Source of the DNA: Actinomycetales bacterium Ga0077552
GTDB taxonomy: Bacteria > Actinomycetota > Actinomycetes > Actinomycetales > Microbacteriaceae
Direction: 5' to 3'
NCBI GenBank assembly: GCA_001464255.1
Contig: LNFD01000158.1
Coordinates: forward strand, 1 to 9,567
Length of the DNA: 9,567 bases
Part shown: one piece after another, positions 1 to 6,002 of the stretch
How the letters are laid out: every line of letters starts with the position of its first letter
Position numbering within the stretch: the first letter of the stretch is position 1
Notes under the pieces: generated by a model
Database searches by the model: none
What the model was told of the DNA's origin: nothing
The model's input: the letters and a program-made list of their open reading frames with translations, nothing else
Position numbers and translations under genes: made by a program

Positions 1-400
1 GCCGCTGCACGCGACCTCGCTCGCCGGGCTCGCCCGGGCCATCGCCGGCATCGCGGCGGGGCAGAGCACCGAGGCACAGCGCCTCATGAGCGCCGTCGGC
101 GCCGAGCCCTGGGCGATCGACGGCCGCGGCCGCGCCAACACCGTCGTCATCGAGCGCCTCGGCGGCATCGCCAAGCTCGGCGCCGAGGGCCTCGTCGTCA
201 TCGGCATGCCCTCGGGGGTCGCCGTCGCCGTCAAGGTGCTCGACGGCTCGATGCGCGCGACCACGCCCGTCGCCCTCACCCTGCTGGCCTCGGTCGGCGC
301 CGTCGACGCCGACGCTGCCGCCGAGCTCATCGCCTCGACGAGCGAGCGCGTGTTCGCGGGTGACCAGCAGGTGGGCGCGCTGCGCGTCAGCCTCGACTGA
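1..400 (+). CDS. Asparaginase II family protein, C-terminal part (5' end outside window)
   Basis: Reading frame open from base 2 to a TGA at 398-400, giving the last 132 residues of a protein that begins upstream of the window. The visible part carries the pattern of the asparaginase II family (Pfam Asparaginase_II type, usually somewhat over 300 residues): an opening LHATSLAGLARA stretch, then KLGAEGLVVIGMPSGVAVAV, and a DGSMRATTPVALTLL segment. Members are thought to hydrolyse L-asparagine to aspartate and ammonia in the cytoplasm and are unrelated in sequence to classic AnsA/AnsB. The ATG at 86 is in frame, but the family pattern already runs upstream of it, so it is internal. The gene converges on potC with 28 bp between stop codons. 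Family assignment is from remembered pattern only; the catalytic N-terminal part is not visible. Confidence 0.8.
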   Translation, partial: PLHATSLAGLARAIAGIAAGQSTEAQRLMSAVGAEPWAIDGRGRANTVVIERLGGIAKLGAEGLVVIGMPSGVAVAVKVLDGSMRATTPVALTLLASVGAVDADAAAELIASTSERVFAGDQQVGALRVSLD

Positions 401-405
401 CCCGC

Positions 406-438
406 GGCGGGCATCCGTCGACCGAGCGCTAGCCCGCC
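406..438. terminator. Candidate bidirectional terminator between the asparaginase gene and potC
   Basis: A perfect 7-bp inverted repeat, GGCGGGC at 406-412 and GCCCGCC at 432-438, is separated by 19 bases. It lies between two convergent genes and covers the potC stop codon (429-431). There is no run of T after either arm, so intrinsic termination would depend on the GC stem alone. The loop is long, and this is a moderate to weak call. Confidence 0.4.
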
Positions 439-1226
439 TTCGCGAGCTGGCGCCGGCGCGCCGCCGCCGTGAGCTGAGCGATCAGCACGAGGGCGATGGC
501 GAGGAAGAACACCGCCGAGGCGATGACGTTGGCCTCGGCCGGGATTCCGCGCGCCGCCGCCGTGTAGACGTAGCTCGGGAAGGTGACGTCGGCGCCCCGG
601 TTGAAGTTCGTGATGATGAAGTCGTCGAAGCTGAGCGCGAACGACAGCAGCGCGGCCGCCACGATGCCCGGCAGCAGCATCGGGAACGTGATGCGCCAGA
701 ACACCTGGGTCGGGCTGCCGTACAGGTCGCGACCGGCCTCCTCGAGCGCGGGGTCGAGGCTCGCGACGCGCGCGCGCACCGTCACCACGACGAAGCTCAG
801 GCAGAAGAGCGTGTGGGCCAGGATGATCGTTCCCATGCCCTTCGGAACCCCGGCCTGCAGGAACTGGGCCGCGAGACCCGCCCCGAGCACGACCTCGGGG
901 GTCGTCATGGGCAGGAAGATGAGCAGCGTCGTCGCGTTGCGGAACCGGAAGCGGTAGCGCACGAGCGCGATCGCGATCATCGTGCCGAGGGTCGTCGCGA
1001 GCAGCGTCGCCACAACACCGATGATGACGCTGTTGCCGAAGGCCTGGCACACCGTCTGCGCCTCGCACACCGTGAACCAGTTCTCGAACGTGAACCCCGT
1101 CCAGATGATGTTCGTGCGGCGCGAGTCGTTGAACGAGAACGCGATCGTGTAGGCGATCGGGATGAGCAGGAAGACGAACGCCATCGCCGAGTAGACCCAG
1201 ATGGCGTACTTGCCGAAGCCCCTCAC
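429..1226 (-). CDS. potC: Polyamine (spermidine/putrescine-type) ABC transporter permease PotC
   Basis: 265-residue inner permease of the importer and last gene of the operon. The start is GTG at 1226 and overlaps the potB stop by four bases (GTGA). A strong GGAGGAG site at 1232-1238 sits 5 bases before it, which fixes this start. The protein has about six hydrophobic segments (roughly residues 8-31, 66-90, 100-123, 132-150, 184-205, 233-252). The permease EAA loop, which docks on the ATPase, begins at residue 162 (EEAGRDLYGSP, with a FP at 181-182). The first extracytoplasmic loop has two cysteines, C54 and C60. Length and layout are normal for PotC/YdcV-type permeases. Family membership is clear; the polyamine substrate is inferred from similarity and operon context. 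Confidence 0.9.
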   Translation of the reverse strand: MRGFGKYAIWVYSAMAFVFLLIPIAYTIAFSFNDSRRTNIIWTGFTFENWFTVCEAQTVCQAFGNSVIIGVVATLLATTLGTMIAIALVRYRFRFRNATTLLIFLPMTTPEVVLGAGLAAQFLQAGVPKGMGTIILAHTLFCLSFVVVTVRARVASLDPALEEAGRDLYGSPTQVFWRITFPMLLPGIVAAALLSFALSFDDFIITNFNRGADVTFPSYVYTAAARGIPAEANVIASAVFFLAIALVLIAQLTAAARRRQLAKAG

Positions 1227-2134
1227 AGCAGCTCCTCCGTTCCGCTGCGCTTCACGTAGACCGCGACGAGCACGAGGATGAAGCCCATGAGCAGCAGCGA
1301 GAGGGCCGCCGCCGCCGGGAAGTTCTGCAGCACGAGGAAGTTGGTCTCGATCACGTTGCCGATCATGGTCGTGTCGGCCGAGCCGAGGAACTCGCGCGAG
1401 GCGTTGATGTAGTCGCCCGCTGCGGGGATGAAGGTGAGCAGCGTGCCCGACATGACTCCCGCCGCCGACAGCGGCAGCGTGACCGTGCGGAAGGTCGTCG
1501 CGGGGCTGCCGTAGAGGTCGTTGCCCGCCTCGAGCAACCGCAGGTCGAGCGACACGAGGGTCGCGTAGATCGGCAGCGTCATGAAGGGGATGAAGTTGTA
1601 GGTCAGGCCGAACACGACCGAGAAGGTCGTGCCCGTGATCGACTCGCCCGGACCGAGGATGCCGATCGACGAGAGGATGCCCGACACGGGCCCCTCGGTC
1701 GAGAAGATCTGCTTCCAGGCCAGGGTGCGCAGGAGGAACGAGATGAAGAACGGCGCGATGACGAGCACGAGGGCGAGCGACTGCAGCAGCGGGTAGGGCC
1801 TCAGCGTGATGCCGATGAAGTACGCCAACGGGAACCCGATCAGTAGCGCGAAGAACGTCGCGAGAGCGGCGTACCCGGCCGAGCGCACCGCCTGCTCGCC
1901 GTAGGTCTCGATCACGATCGCGTAGTTCTGCCAGTTGAAGGCGTTGACGAACTGCCCGAAGATCAGCGGATCGGGCGCCTGCAGGCTCGTGATGATGAGC
2001 GAGATGAGCGGCGTGACGAAGAACAGGATGAGGTAGAAGATGCCGGGCAGCAGGAGGAAGAGCGCGACGCGGCTCTTGCGCCGCACGACCGGCTCTGCCG
2101 CCGCCGTGGAGCTCGAGAAGGCGGTGAAGGCCAT
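1223..2134 (-). CDS. potB: Polyamine (spermidine/putrescine-type) ABC transporter permease PotB
   Basis: 303-residue membrane permease that would pair with PotC to form the channel. ATG at 2134 lies 3 bp after the potA stop. Its GGAGG site (2143-2147, 8-base spacer) is inside the end of potA, so translation is probably coupled. After a polar N-terminus ending in RRK (residues 18-20), hydrophobic segments lie near 23-50, 87-109, 117-136, 170-193, 224-240 and 274-295. The EAA loop starts at residue 202 (EAGNDLYGSPATTF, with LP at 220-221), the docking site for PotA. Length is typical of PotB. It is distinguished from PotC by its longer N-terminus, larger first loop and gene order. Substrate is inferred. 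Confidence 0.9.
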   Translation of the reverse strand: MAFTAFSSSTAAAEPVVRRKSRVALFLLLPGIFYLILFFVTPLISLIITSLQAPDPLIFGQFVNAFNWQNYAIVIETYGEQAVRSAGYAALATFFALLIGFPLAYFIGITLRPYPLLQSLALVLVIAPFFISFLLRTLAWKQIFSTEGPVSGILSSIGILGPGESITGTTFSVVFGLTYNFIPFMTLPIYATLVSLDLRLLEAGNDLYGSPATTFRTVTLPLSAAGVMSGTLLTFIPAAGDYINASREFLGSADTTMIGNVIETNFLVLQNFPAAAALSLLLMGFILVLVAVYVKRSGTEELL

Positions 2135-2137
2135 GGT

Positions 2138-3358
2138 CTAGGCCTCCTCGAGTTCCGCCTCGAGGTCCTTCCGCGACTGCACCGCGATCATCGAGGTGTC
2201 GAGGTCGGCGTGGAACCGCGAGACGGGCTCGCCCTCGGCCTCGTCGGCCAGGCCGAACGCGTGATCGACCGACCAGCTGAGCCAGACCGAGTCACCGTCG
2301 CGGTGCAGGGACGAGATCGAGGTGTTCTGCACGAACACCGTGATCGCGCCGTGCTGCGGCACCGTGACCTCGTACTGGGTGCTCACGCCGCTGAACGAGA
2401 CGTCGGTCACCCGGCCGGGGCCGATGACGTTGCGGCCCGACGCGGCCTTCGGCTCGCTGTCGTGCAGCGACACCTTCTCGGGGCGCACCCCGACCGTGAC
2501 GTGCCCGCTGTGACGCTGCGCCCGGGCGAGGGGCACCTCGATCTTCGTTCCCGCGGCGTCGACCACCATCGAGGTGCTCGAGCTCGAGACGACGTCGCCC
2601 GAGAAGAGGTTCGACTGCCCGAGGAACTTCGCCACGAACGCCGTGTGCGGCAGCTCGTAGAGCTCTTGGGGCGCGCCCATCTGCTCGATGCGGCCCTTGT
2701 TCATGACCGCGACGGTGTCGGCCATGGTCATGGCCTCCTCCTGGTCGTGGGTCACGTGCAGGAAGGTGAGGCCGACCTCGCTCTGGATGTCTTTGAGCTC
2801 GACCTGCATCTGGCGGCGCAGCTTGAGGTCGAGCGCTCCGAGCGGCTCGTCGAGCAGCAGCAGCGCGGGCCGGTTGACCACGGCCCGGGCGAGGGCCACG
2901 CGCTGCTGCTGCCCGCCGGAGAGCTGGGTGGGCTTGCGCCCTGCGACGTGATCGAGCTCGACGAGGCGCAGGGCCTCGTGCGCGAGCGGATCGGCGTTCT
3001 TGATGCCCCGGCGCTTGAGCCCGAACGCGACGTTCTCGAGGATCGTCATGTGCGGGAACAGCGCATAGCTCTGGAACACCGTGTTGACGGGGCGCTGGTA
3101 CGCCTTCGTCGCGGTGACGTCCTTCCCGCCGATCAGGATGCGGCCCGCAGTGGGCTCCTCGAGACCGGCGATGAGCCGCAGGGTGGTCGTCTTGCCGCAT
3201 CCCGACGGCCCCAGGAGAGCGAAGAACGAGCCTGCCGGAATCGTCAGGTCGAGCTCTTCGATCGCCGTGAAGCCGGGGAAGCGCTTGGTGATGCCGACCA
3301 GTTCCAGGTCGGCACCCGCCTCGGCGAACCCTCCCTGCGGAACATCGTTGTTCGTCAC
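2138..3358 (-). CDS. potA: Polyamine (spermidine/putrescine-type) ABC transporter ATP-binding protein PotA
   Basis: 406-residue ATPase that powers uptake from the cytoplasmic face. All motor motifs are intact: Walker A GPSGCGKTT at residues 50-58, Q-loop Q96 in VFQSYALFPHMT, signature LSGGQQQR at 146-153, Walker B LLLLDEP at 166-172, D-loop GALD, and switch histidine H204 in HVTHDQEEAM. The region after about residue 250 fits the TOBE-type C-terminal domain found in PotA/MalK/UgpC-like ATPases. I chose GTG at 3358, preceded by an AGAAGGAG site at 3369-3376. The frame stays open upstream to 4216, but that part lies over potD in another frame and has the low-complexity Arg/Pro composition of a shadow. 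The gene follows potD by 29 bp and ends 3 bp before potB. ATPase identity is certain; substrate is inferred from the operon. Confidence 0.93.
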   Translation of the reverse strand: MTNNDVPQGGFAEAGADLELVGITKRFPGFTAIEELDLTIPAGSFFALLGPSGCGKTTTLRLIAGLEEPTAGRILIGGKDVTATKAYQRPVNTVFQSYALFPHMTILENVAFGLKRRGIKNADPLAHEALRLVELDHVAGRKPTQLSGGQQQRVALARAVVNRPALLLLDEPLGALDLKLRRQMQVELKDIQSEVGLTFLHVTHDQEEAMTMADTVAVMNKGRIEQMGAPQELYELPHTAFVAKFLGQSNLFSGDVVSSSSTSMVVDAAGTKIEVPLARAQRHSGHVTVGVRPEKVSLHDSEPKAASGRNVIGPGRVTDVSFSGVSTQYEVTVPQHGAITVFVQNTSISSLHRDGDSVWLSWSVDHAFGLADEAEGEPVSRFHADLDTSMIAVQSRKDLEAELEEA

Positions 3359-3368
3359 CTCGGTGGTA

Positions 3369-3376
3369 CTCCTTCT
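3369..3376 (-). promoter_or_regulatory. Ribosome binding site that sets the potA start
   Basis: The minus strand reads AGAAGGAG here, in the short gap after the potD stop (3388-3390). GGAG ends 10 bases before the GTG at 3358, slightly long but acceptable. No in-frame ATG lies near, so this site is the main reason for the GTG start rather than a far-upstream one. Confidence 0.7.
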
Positions 3377-3387
3377 GGTGGGGTGGG

Positions 3388-4593
3388 TCAGGCGCCGAGC
3401 AGGATCGCCTGGAAGGCGGCCTGGTACTCGTTCTCCTCCTGGGCCGTGAGGCCGCGGAAGATCTTCGACTGCGCCAGGGTGTCGGCGTTGGGGAAGATGA
3501 GCTGGTTCTCGGCGAGCTCGGGGTCGATCGCGATCGCGGCCTCCTGGGCCCCCTCGACGGGCGTGATGTAGTTCACCCACGCGGCGACCTCGGCGGCGAC
3601 CTCCGGCTGGTAGTAGTAGTTGATGAGCGTCTCGGCGTTCGTCTTGCGCGGCGAGCCGATCGGGATGAGGAAGTTGTCGTTCCACAGCGTGGCACCGCCC
3701 TCGGGCAGCACGAACTTCCACTTCTCGTAGCCGGCCTCGAAGTTGAGCACCGTGATGTCGCCCGACCAGCAGATGGCGGCGAGGGTGTCGCCGTTGACGA
3801 GGTCTTCCGTGTACGCGTTGCCGCGCACGTTGCGGATCTGACCCGACTCGACCTGGGTGCGGAAGATGTCGAGCGCCGCGTTGAACTCGTCGGCCGTGAA
3901 GTCGCCCGAGATGTCGACGCCGTTCTCGAGCATGATCACGCCGATCGTGTCGCGCATCTCGGAGAGCACGCCGACGCGGCCGAGGAGGTCGGGGCGCCAC
4001 AGGTCGCTCACCGCGCGCACCTCGGCGGTCTCCTCGACGTTGTAGGCGATGCCGGCGAAGCCGCCCTGCCACGGCAGCGAGTGCACGCGGCCCGGGTCGA
4101 ACTGCGGGTTCTGGAGGCTCGCGACGAGGTTCGCGGCGTTGGGGATGTTGTCCTTGTTGAGCGGCTGGGTGTAGCCGAGCTGGATCCAGCGGTTGACCAT
4201 CCAGTCGGTGAGGCACACGGTGTCGGCGCCGATGTCCTGGCCGAGGGCGAGCTGGTCGCGCACCGTGGCGAAGTAGGAGTTGTTGTCATCGACCGTCACG
4301 AGGTAGTTGACATCGATGCCGAACTCCTCCTGGAAGGCGAGGAGGGTCGGGTAGTTGCCGTCGTCGTCCTCGTCGATGTAGAACGGCCAGTTGGCCCAGT
4401 TGAGGGTCTTGTCGTCGGCCGAGATGTCATCCGCGGGAGAGAGCTCGGTGCCCCCCGTGGTGCACGCCGCGAGCGCGAGGGCCGTGGCGCCGGCGCCCGT
4501 TCCGGCGAGCATCGTGCGGCGTGAGAGCTGGGCACGCTTCGCCTGCGCGATGAGGCTGCGGATCATCGGGTCTTCGGGAAGGGGACGGTTCAT
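3388..4593 (-). CDS. potD: Polyamine-type extracellular substrate-binding lipoprotein PotD
   Basis: 401-residue solute-binding protein, first gene of the operon. ATG at 4593 has an AAGGAG site at 4600-4605 with a 6-base spacer, so it is preferred over the internal Met10. The N-terminus carries a twin-arginine motif (SRRTML, residues 24-29), a short hydrophobic stretch and a lipobox ending LAAC with Cys44. This predicts export, probably through Tat, and lipid anchoring on the outer face of the membrane. The mature part has the PotD/PotF pattern: LNWANWPFYID near residue 64, then LLAFQEEFGIDVNY and a later LPWQGGFAGIAYN segment. The receptor would capture the substrate and hand it to PotB/PotC. 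Whether it prefers putrescine, spermidine or another amine cannot be read from sequence alone. Confidence 0.9.
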   Translation of the reverse strand: MNRPLPEDPMIRSLIAQAKRAQLSRRTMLAGTGAGATALALAACTTGGTELSPADDISADDKTLNWANWPFYIDEDDDGNYPTLLAFQEEFGIDVNYLVTVDDNNSYFATVRDQLALGQDIGADTVCLTDWMVNRWIQLGYTQPLNKDNIPNAANLVASLQNPQFDPGRVHSLPWQGGFAGIAYNVEETAEVRAVSDLWRPDLLGRVGVLSEMRDTIGVIMLENGVDISGDFTADEFNAALDIFRTQVESGQIRNVRGNAYTEDLVNGDTLAAICWSGDITVLNFEAGYEKWKFVLPEGGATLWNDNFLIPIGSPRKTNAETLINYYYQPEVAAEVAAWVNYITPVEGAQEAAIAIDPELAENQLIFPNADTLAQSKIFRGLTAQEENEYQAAFQAILLGA

Positions 4594-4634
4594 GGCGTGC
4601 TCCTTAGACGATTGCCGGTACGTCGGTGTCCGAT

Positions 4635-4651
4635 CACCGCGCGAGGCGGTG
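4635..4651 (-). promoter_or_regulatory. Perfect hairpin in the potD leader
   Basis: CACCGC (4635-4640) and GCGGTG (4646-4651) form a 6-bp perfect inverted repeat around a 5-base loop, 42 bp upstream of the potD start. In RNA it would make a compact GC hairpin in the potD 5' leader if transcription starts further upstream; as DNA it could be a repressor half-site pair. In this GC-rich genome a repeat of this size can occur by chance. Confidence 0.3.
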
Positions 4652-4735
4652 CGTCGATACTGTCACACGCCCTGGGCGCATCGCACCCCTGAGCGCTCGA
4701 TTCATCCATCCTGAAACACAAATGTCACGAAATCA

Positions 4736-4759
4736 GCACTTCCAGGCAAAAAAGAGTGC
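4736..4759. promoter_or_regulatory. Candidate operator upstream of ald (GCACT-N14-AGTGC)
   Basis: GCACT at 4736-4740 and AGTGC at 4755-4759 are exact inverted arms around an A-rich 14-base spacer, just upstream of the possible ald promoter. The arrangement resembles a dimeric regulator site. Arms are only 5 bp, so the call is tentative. Confidence 0.25.
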
Positions 4760-4781
4760 GGAATCCATTGCGCAGAGCCGC

Positions 4782-4787
4782 TACGCT
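4782..4787 (+). promoter_or_regulatory. Possible -10 element for ald
   Basis: TACGCT fits the TANNNT form of actinobacterial -10 elements and lies 62 bases before the ald start, predicting a leader of roughly 55 bases. No good -35 hexamer stands 16-19 bases upstream, so an activator may be needed, or the site may be wrong. TTGCG (4768-4772) and CGCAA (4793-4797) flank it as inverted arms, which would place a bound regulator over the -10 region. Confidence 0.3.
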
Positions 4788-4849
4788 GGTGCCGCAACGC
4801 AGCGCGGCGGTGCGGTTTCCCCGTCGCGCATCCATCGCGAGGAGAACTG

Positions 4850-5965
4850 ATGAGAATCGCCGTCCCGGCTGAGGTCAAGAACAACGAGTACCGCGTCGCC
4901 ATCACGCCCGCGGGCGTGCACGACCTGGTGGCCAACGGCCACGAGGTGCTCGTGCAGGCGGGTGCCGGCCTCGGATCGTCGATCACGGACGACGAGTACG
5001 CGGCCCAGGGTGCCCGGATCGTGCCTGACGCGGCCACGACGTGGGCCGAGGCCGATCTCCTTCTCAAGGTCAAAGAGCCGATCGCCTCGGAGTACGCCCA
5101 CTTCCGCGAGGGAATGCTGCTCTTCACCTACCTGCACCTCGCGGCGGAGAAGGAGCTCACGCACGCCCTGATCGACAAGCACGTCACAGCGATCGCGTAT
5201 GAGACCGTGCAGCTGCCCTCCCGTGCGCTGCCCTTGCTCGCCCCGATGAGCGAGGTCGCCGGGCGGCTCGCGCCCATCGTGGGCGCGAACGCGATGATGC
5301 GGCCGAACGGCGGGCCCGGCCTGCTCGTCCCCGGCGTCCCCGGCACCGACCCCGCGAACATCGTCGTGCTCGGTGGCGGCGTGGCGGGCACGAACGCGGT
5401 CGCGATGGCCGTGGGGCTCGGCGCCGAGGTGACCGTCCTCGACACGAACATCCAGCGCCTGCGCGAGCTCGACGCCCTCTACAGCGGGCGAATCCGCACG
5501 ATCGCCTCGAACGGCTACGAGATCGAGAAGGCGGCCGTGCAGGCCGACATGCTCATCGGCTCGGTGCTCATCCCCGGCGCGAAGGCGCCCAAGCTCGTGA
5601 GCAACGACCTCGTCTCGCGCATGAAGCCGGGCAGCGTGCTCGTCGATATCGCCGTCGACCAGGGCGGCTGTTTCGCCGACACCCGCCCGACGACGCACGC
5701 CGACCCGACCTTCCGCGTTCACGAGAGCATCTTCTACTGCGTCGCCAACATGCCCGGCGCGGTGCCGACGACCTCGACGTACGCGCTCACCAACGCGACC
5801 ATGCCCTACGTTCGCGCGATCGCGAACCACGGCTGGAAGGCCGCGCTGCAGGCCGACGGCTCGCTCGCCCTCGGTCTCAACACGCACGCCGGCGCCGTCA
5901 CCAACGACGCCGTCGCGACCGCGCACGGCCTCGACTCGGTGCCGCTCGCGAGCGCGATCGCCTGA
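4850..5965 (+). CDS. ald: Alanine dehydrogenase
   Basis: 371-residue cytoplasmic enzyme, the normal length for Ald. It catalyses reversible NAD-dependent oxidative deamination of L-alanine to pyruvate and ammonia. ATG at 4850 follows GAGGAG (4839-4844) by 5 bases. The N-terminus MRIAVPAEVKNNEYRVAITP is the family hallmark. Positions known in the M. tuberculosis enzyme are all present at the same numbers: R15, K75 (in LLKVKEP), H96 (in TYLHLA) and D270 (in DIAVDQGG). The Rossmann motif LGGGVAGTNA is at 174-183, with the NAD-ribose acidic residue D198 at the end of the next strand. The C-terminal FYCVANMPGAVPTTSTYALTNATMPY segment is also typical. It is transcribed alone, divergent from potD and convergent with the EccC-like gene. 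Confidence 0.97.
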   Translation: MRIAVPAEVKNNEYRVAITPAGVHDLVANGHEVLVQAGAGLGSSITDDEYAAQGARIVPDAATTWAEADLLLKVKEPIASEYAHFREGMLLFTYLHLAAEKELTHALIDKHVTAIAYETVQLPSRALPLLAPMSEVAGRLAPIVGANAMMRPNGGPGLLVPGVPGTDPANIVVLGGGVAGTNAVAMAVGLGAEVTVLDTNIQRLRELDALYSGRIRTIASNGYEIEKAAVQADMLIGSVLIPGAKAPKLVSNDLVSRMKPGSVLVDIAVDQGGCFADTRPTTHADPTFRVHESIFYCVANMPGAVPTTSTYALTNATMPYVRAIANHGWKAALQADGSLALGLNTHAGAVTNDAVATAHGLDSVPLASAIA

Positions 5966-5971
5966 CGTCGT

Positions 5972-6002
5972 CGCGGGCTGGCACCTCGACCGTCAGCCCG
6001 CG
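5972..6002. terminator. Bidirectional terminator candidate between ald and the EccC-like gene
   Basis: A perfect 9-bp GC-rich inverted repeat, CGCGGGCTG (5972-5980) and CAGCCCGCG (5994-6002), extended by a possible G-U pair (5981/5993), encloses a loop of 11-13 bases. It starts 7 bases after the ald stop and covers the stop codon of the opposing gene (5993-5995), so one element could serve both transcripts. There is no T-run, which is common in actinobacteria. Confidence 0.6.

Larger units (their letters stand above)
4594..4849. promoter_or_regulatory. Divergent control region between potD and ald
   Basis: 256 bp with no convincing gene, holding the start signals of both divergent units. The part from about 4700 to 4770 is clearly AT-richer than anything else in the window, including an A6 run at 4748-4753. 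It contains short inverted repeats: TTCA/TGAA (4701-4715) and GCACT/AGTGC (4736-4759). On the potD side I could not find a convincing -35/-10 pair. In mycobacteria ald is controlled by an Lrp/AsnC-type regulator (AldR) in response to alanine; a similar control here is possible, but no regulator gene lies in the window. Confidence 0.6.

Noticed and set aside
360..1259. 299-codon open frame on the plus strand
   Set aside because: It is antisense to potC, whose membrane segments and EAA loop are clear. The product is a charged, low-complexity shadow.
2210..3571. 453-codon open frame on the plus strand
   Set aside because: It is antisense to potA, which has every ABC ATPase motif. The product has no recognisable domain.
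3359..4216. Upstream extension of the potA frame, giving a 692-residue protein
   Set aside because: The extension lies over potD in another frame and is Arg/Pro-rich with no domain. The GTG at 3358 with its AGAAGGAG site gives a normal PotA length.
4765..4830. Possible small structured RNA upstream of ald
   Set aside because: Several short GC inverted arms are present, but none makes a stable extended fold by eye, and no riboswitch class or tRNA pattern could be recognised.
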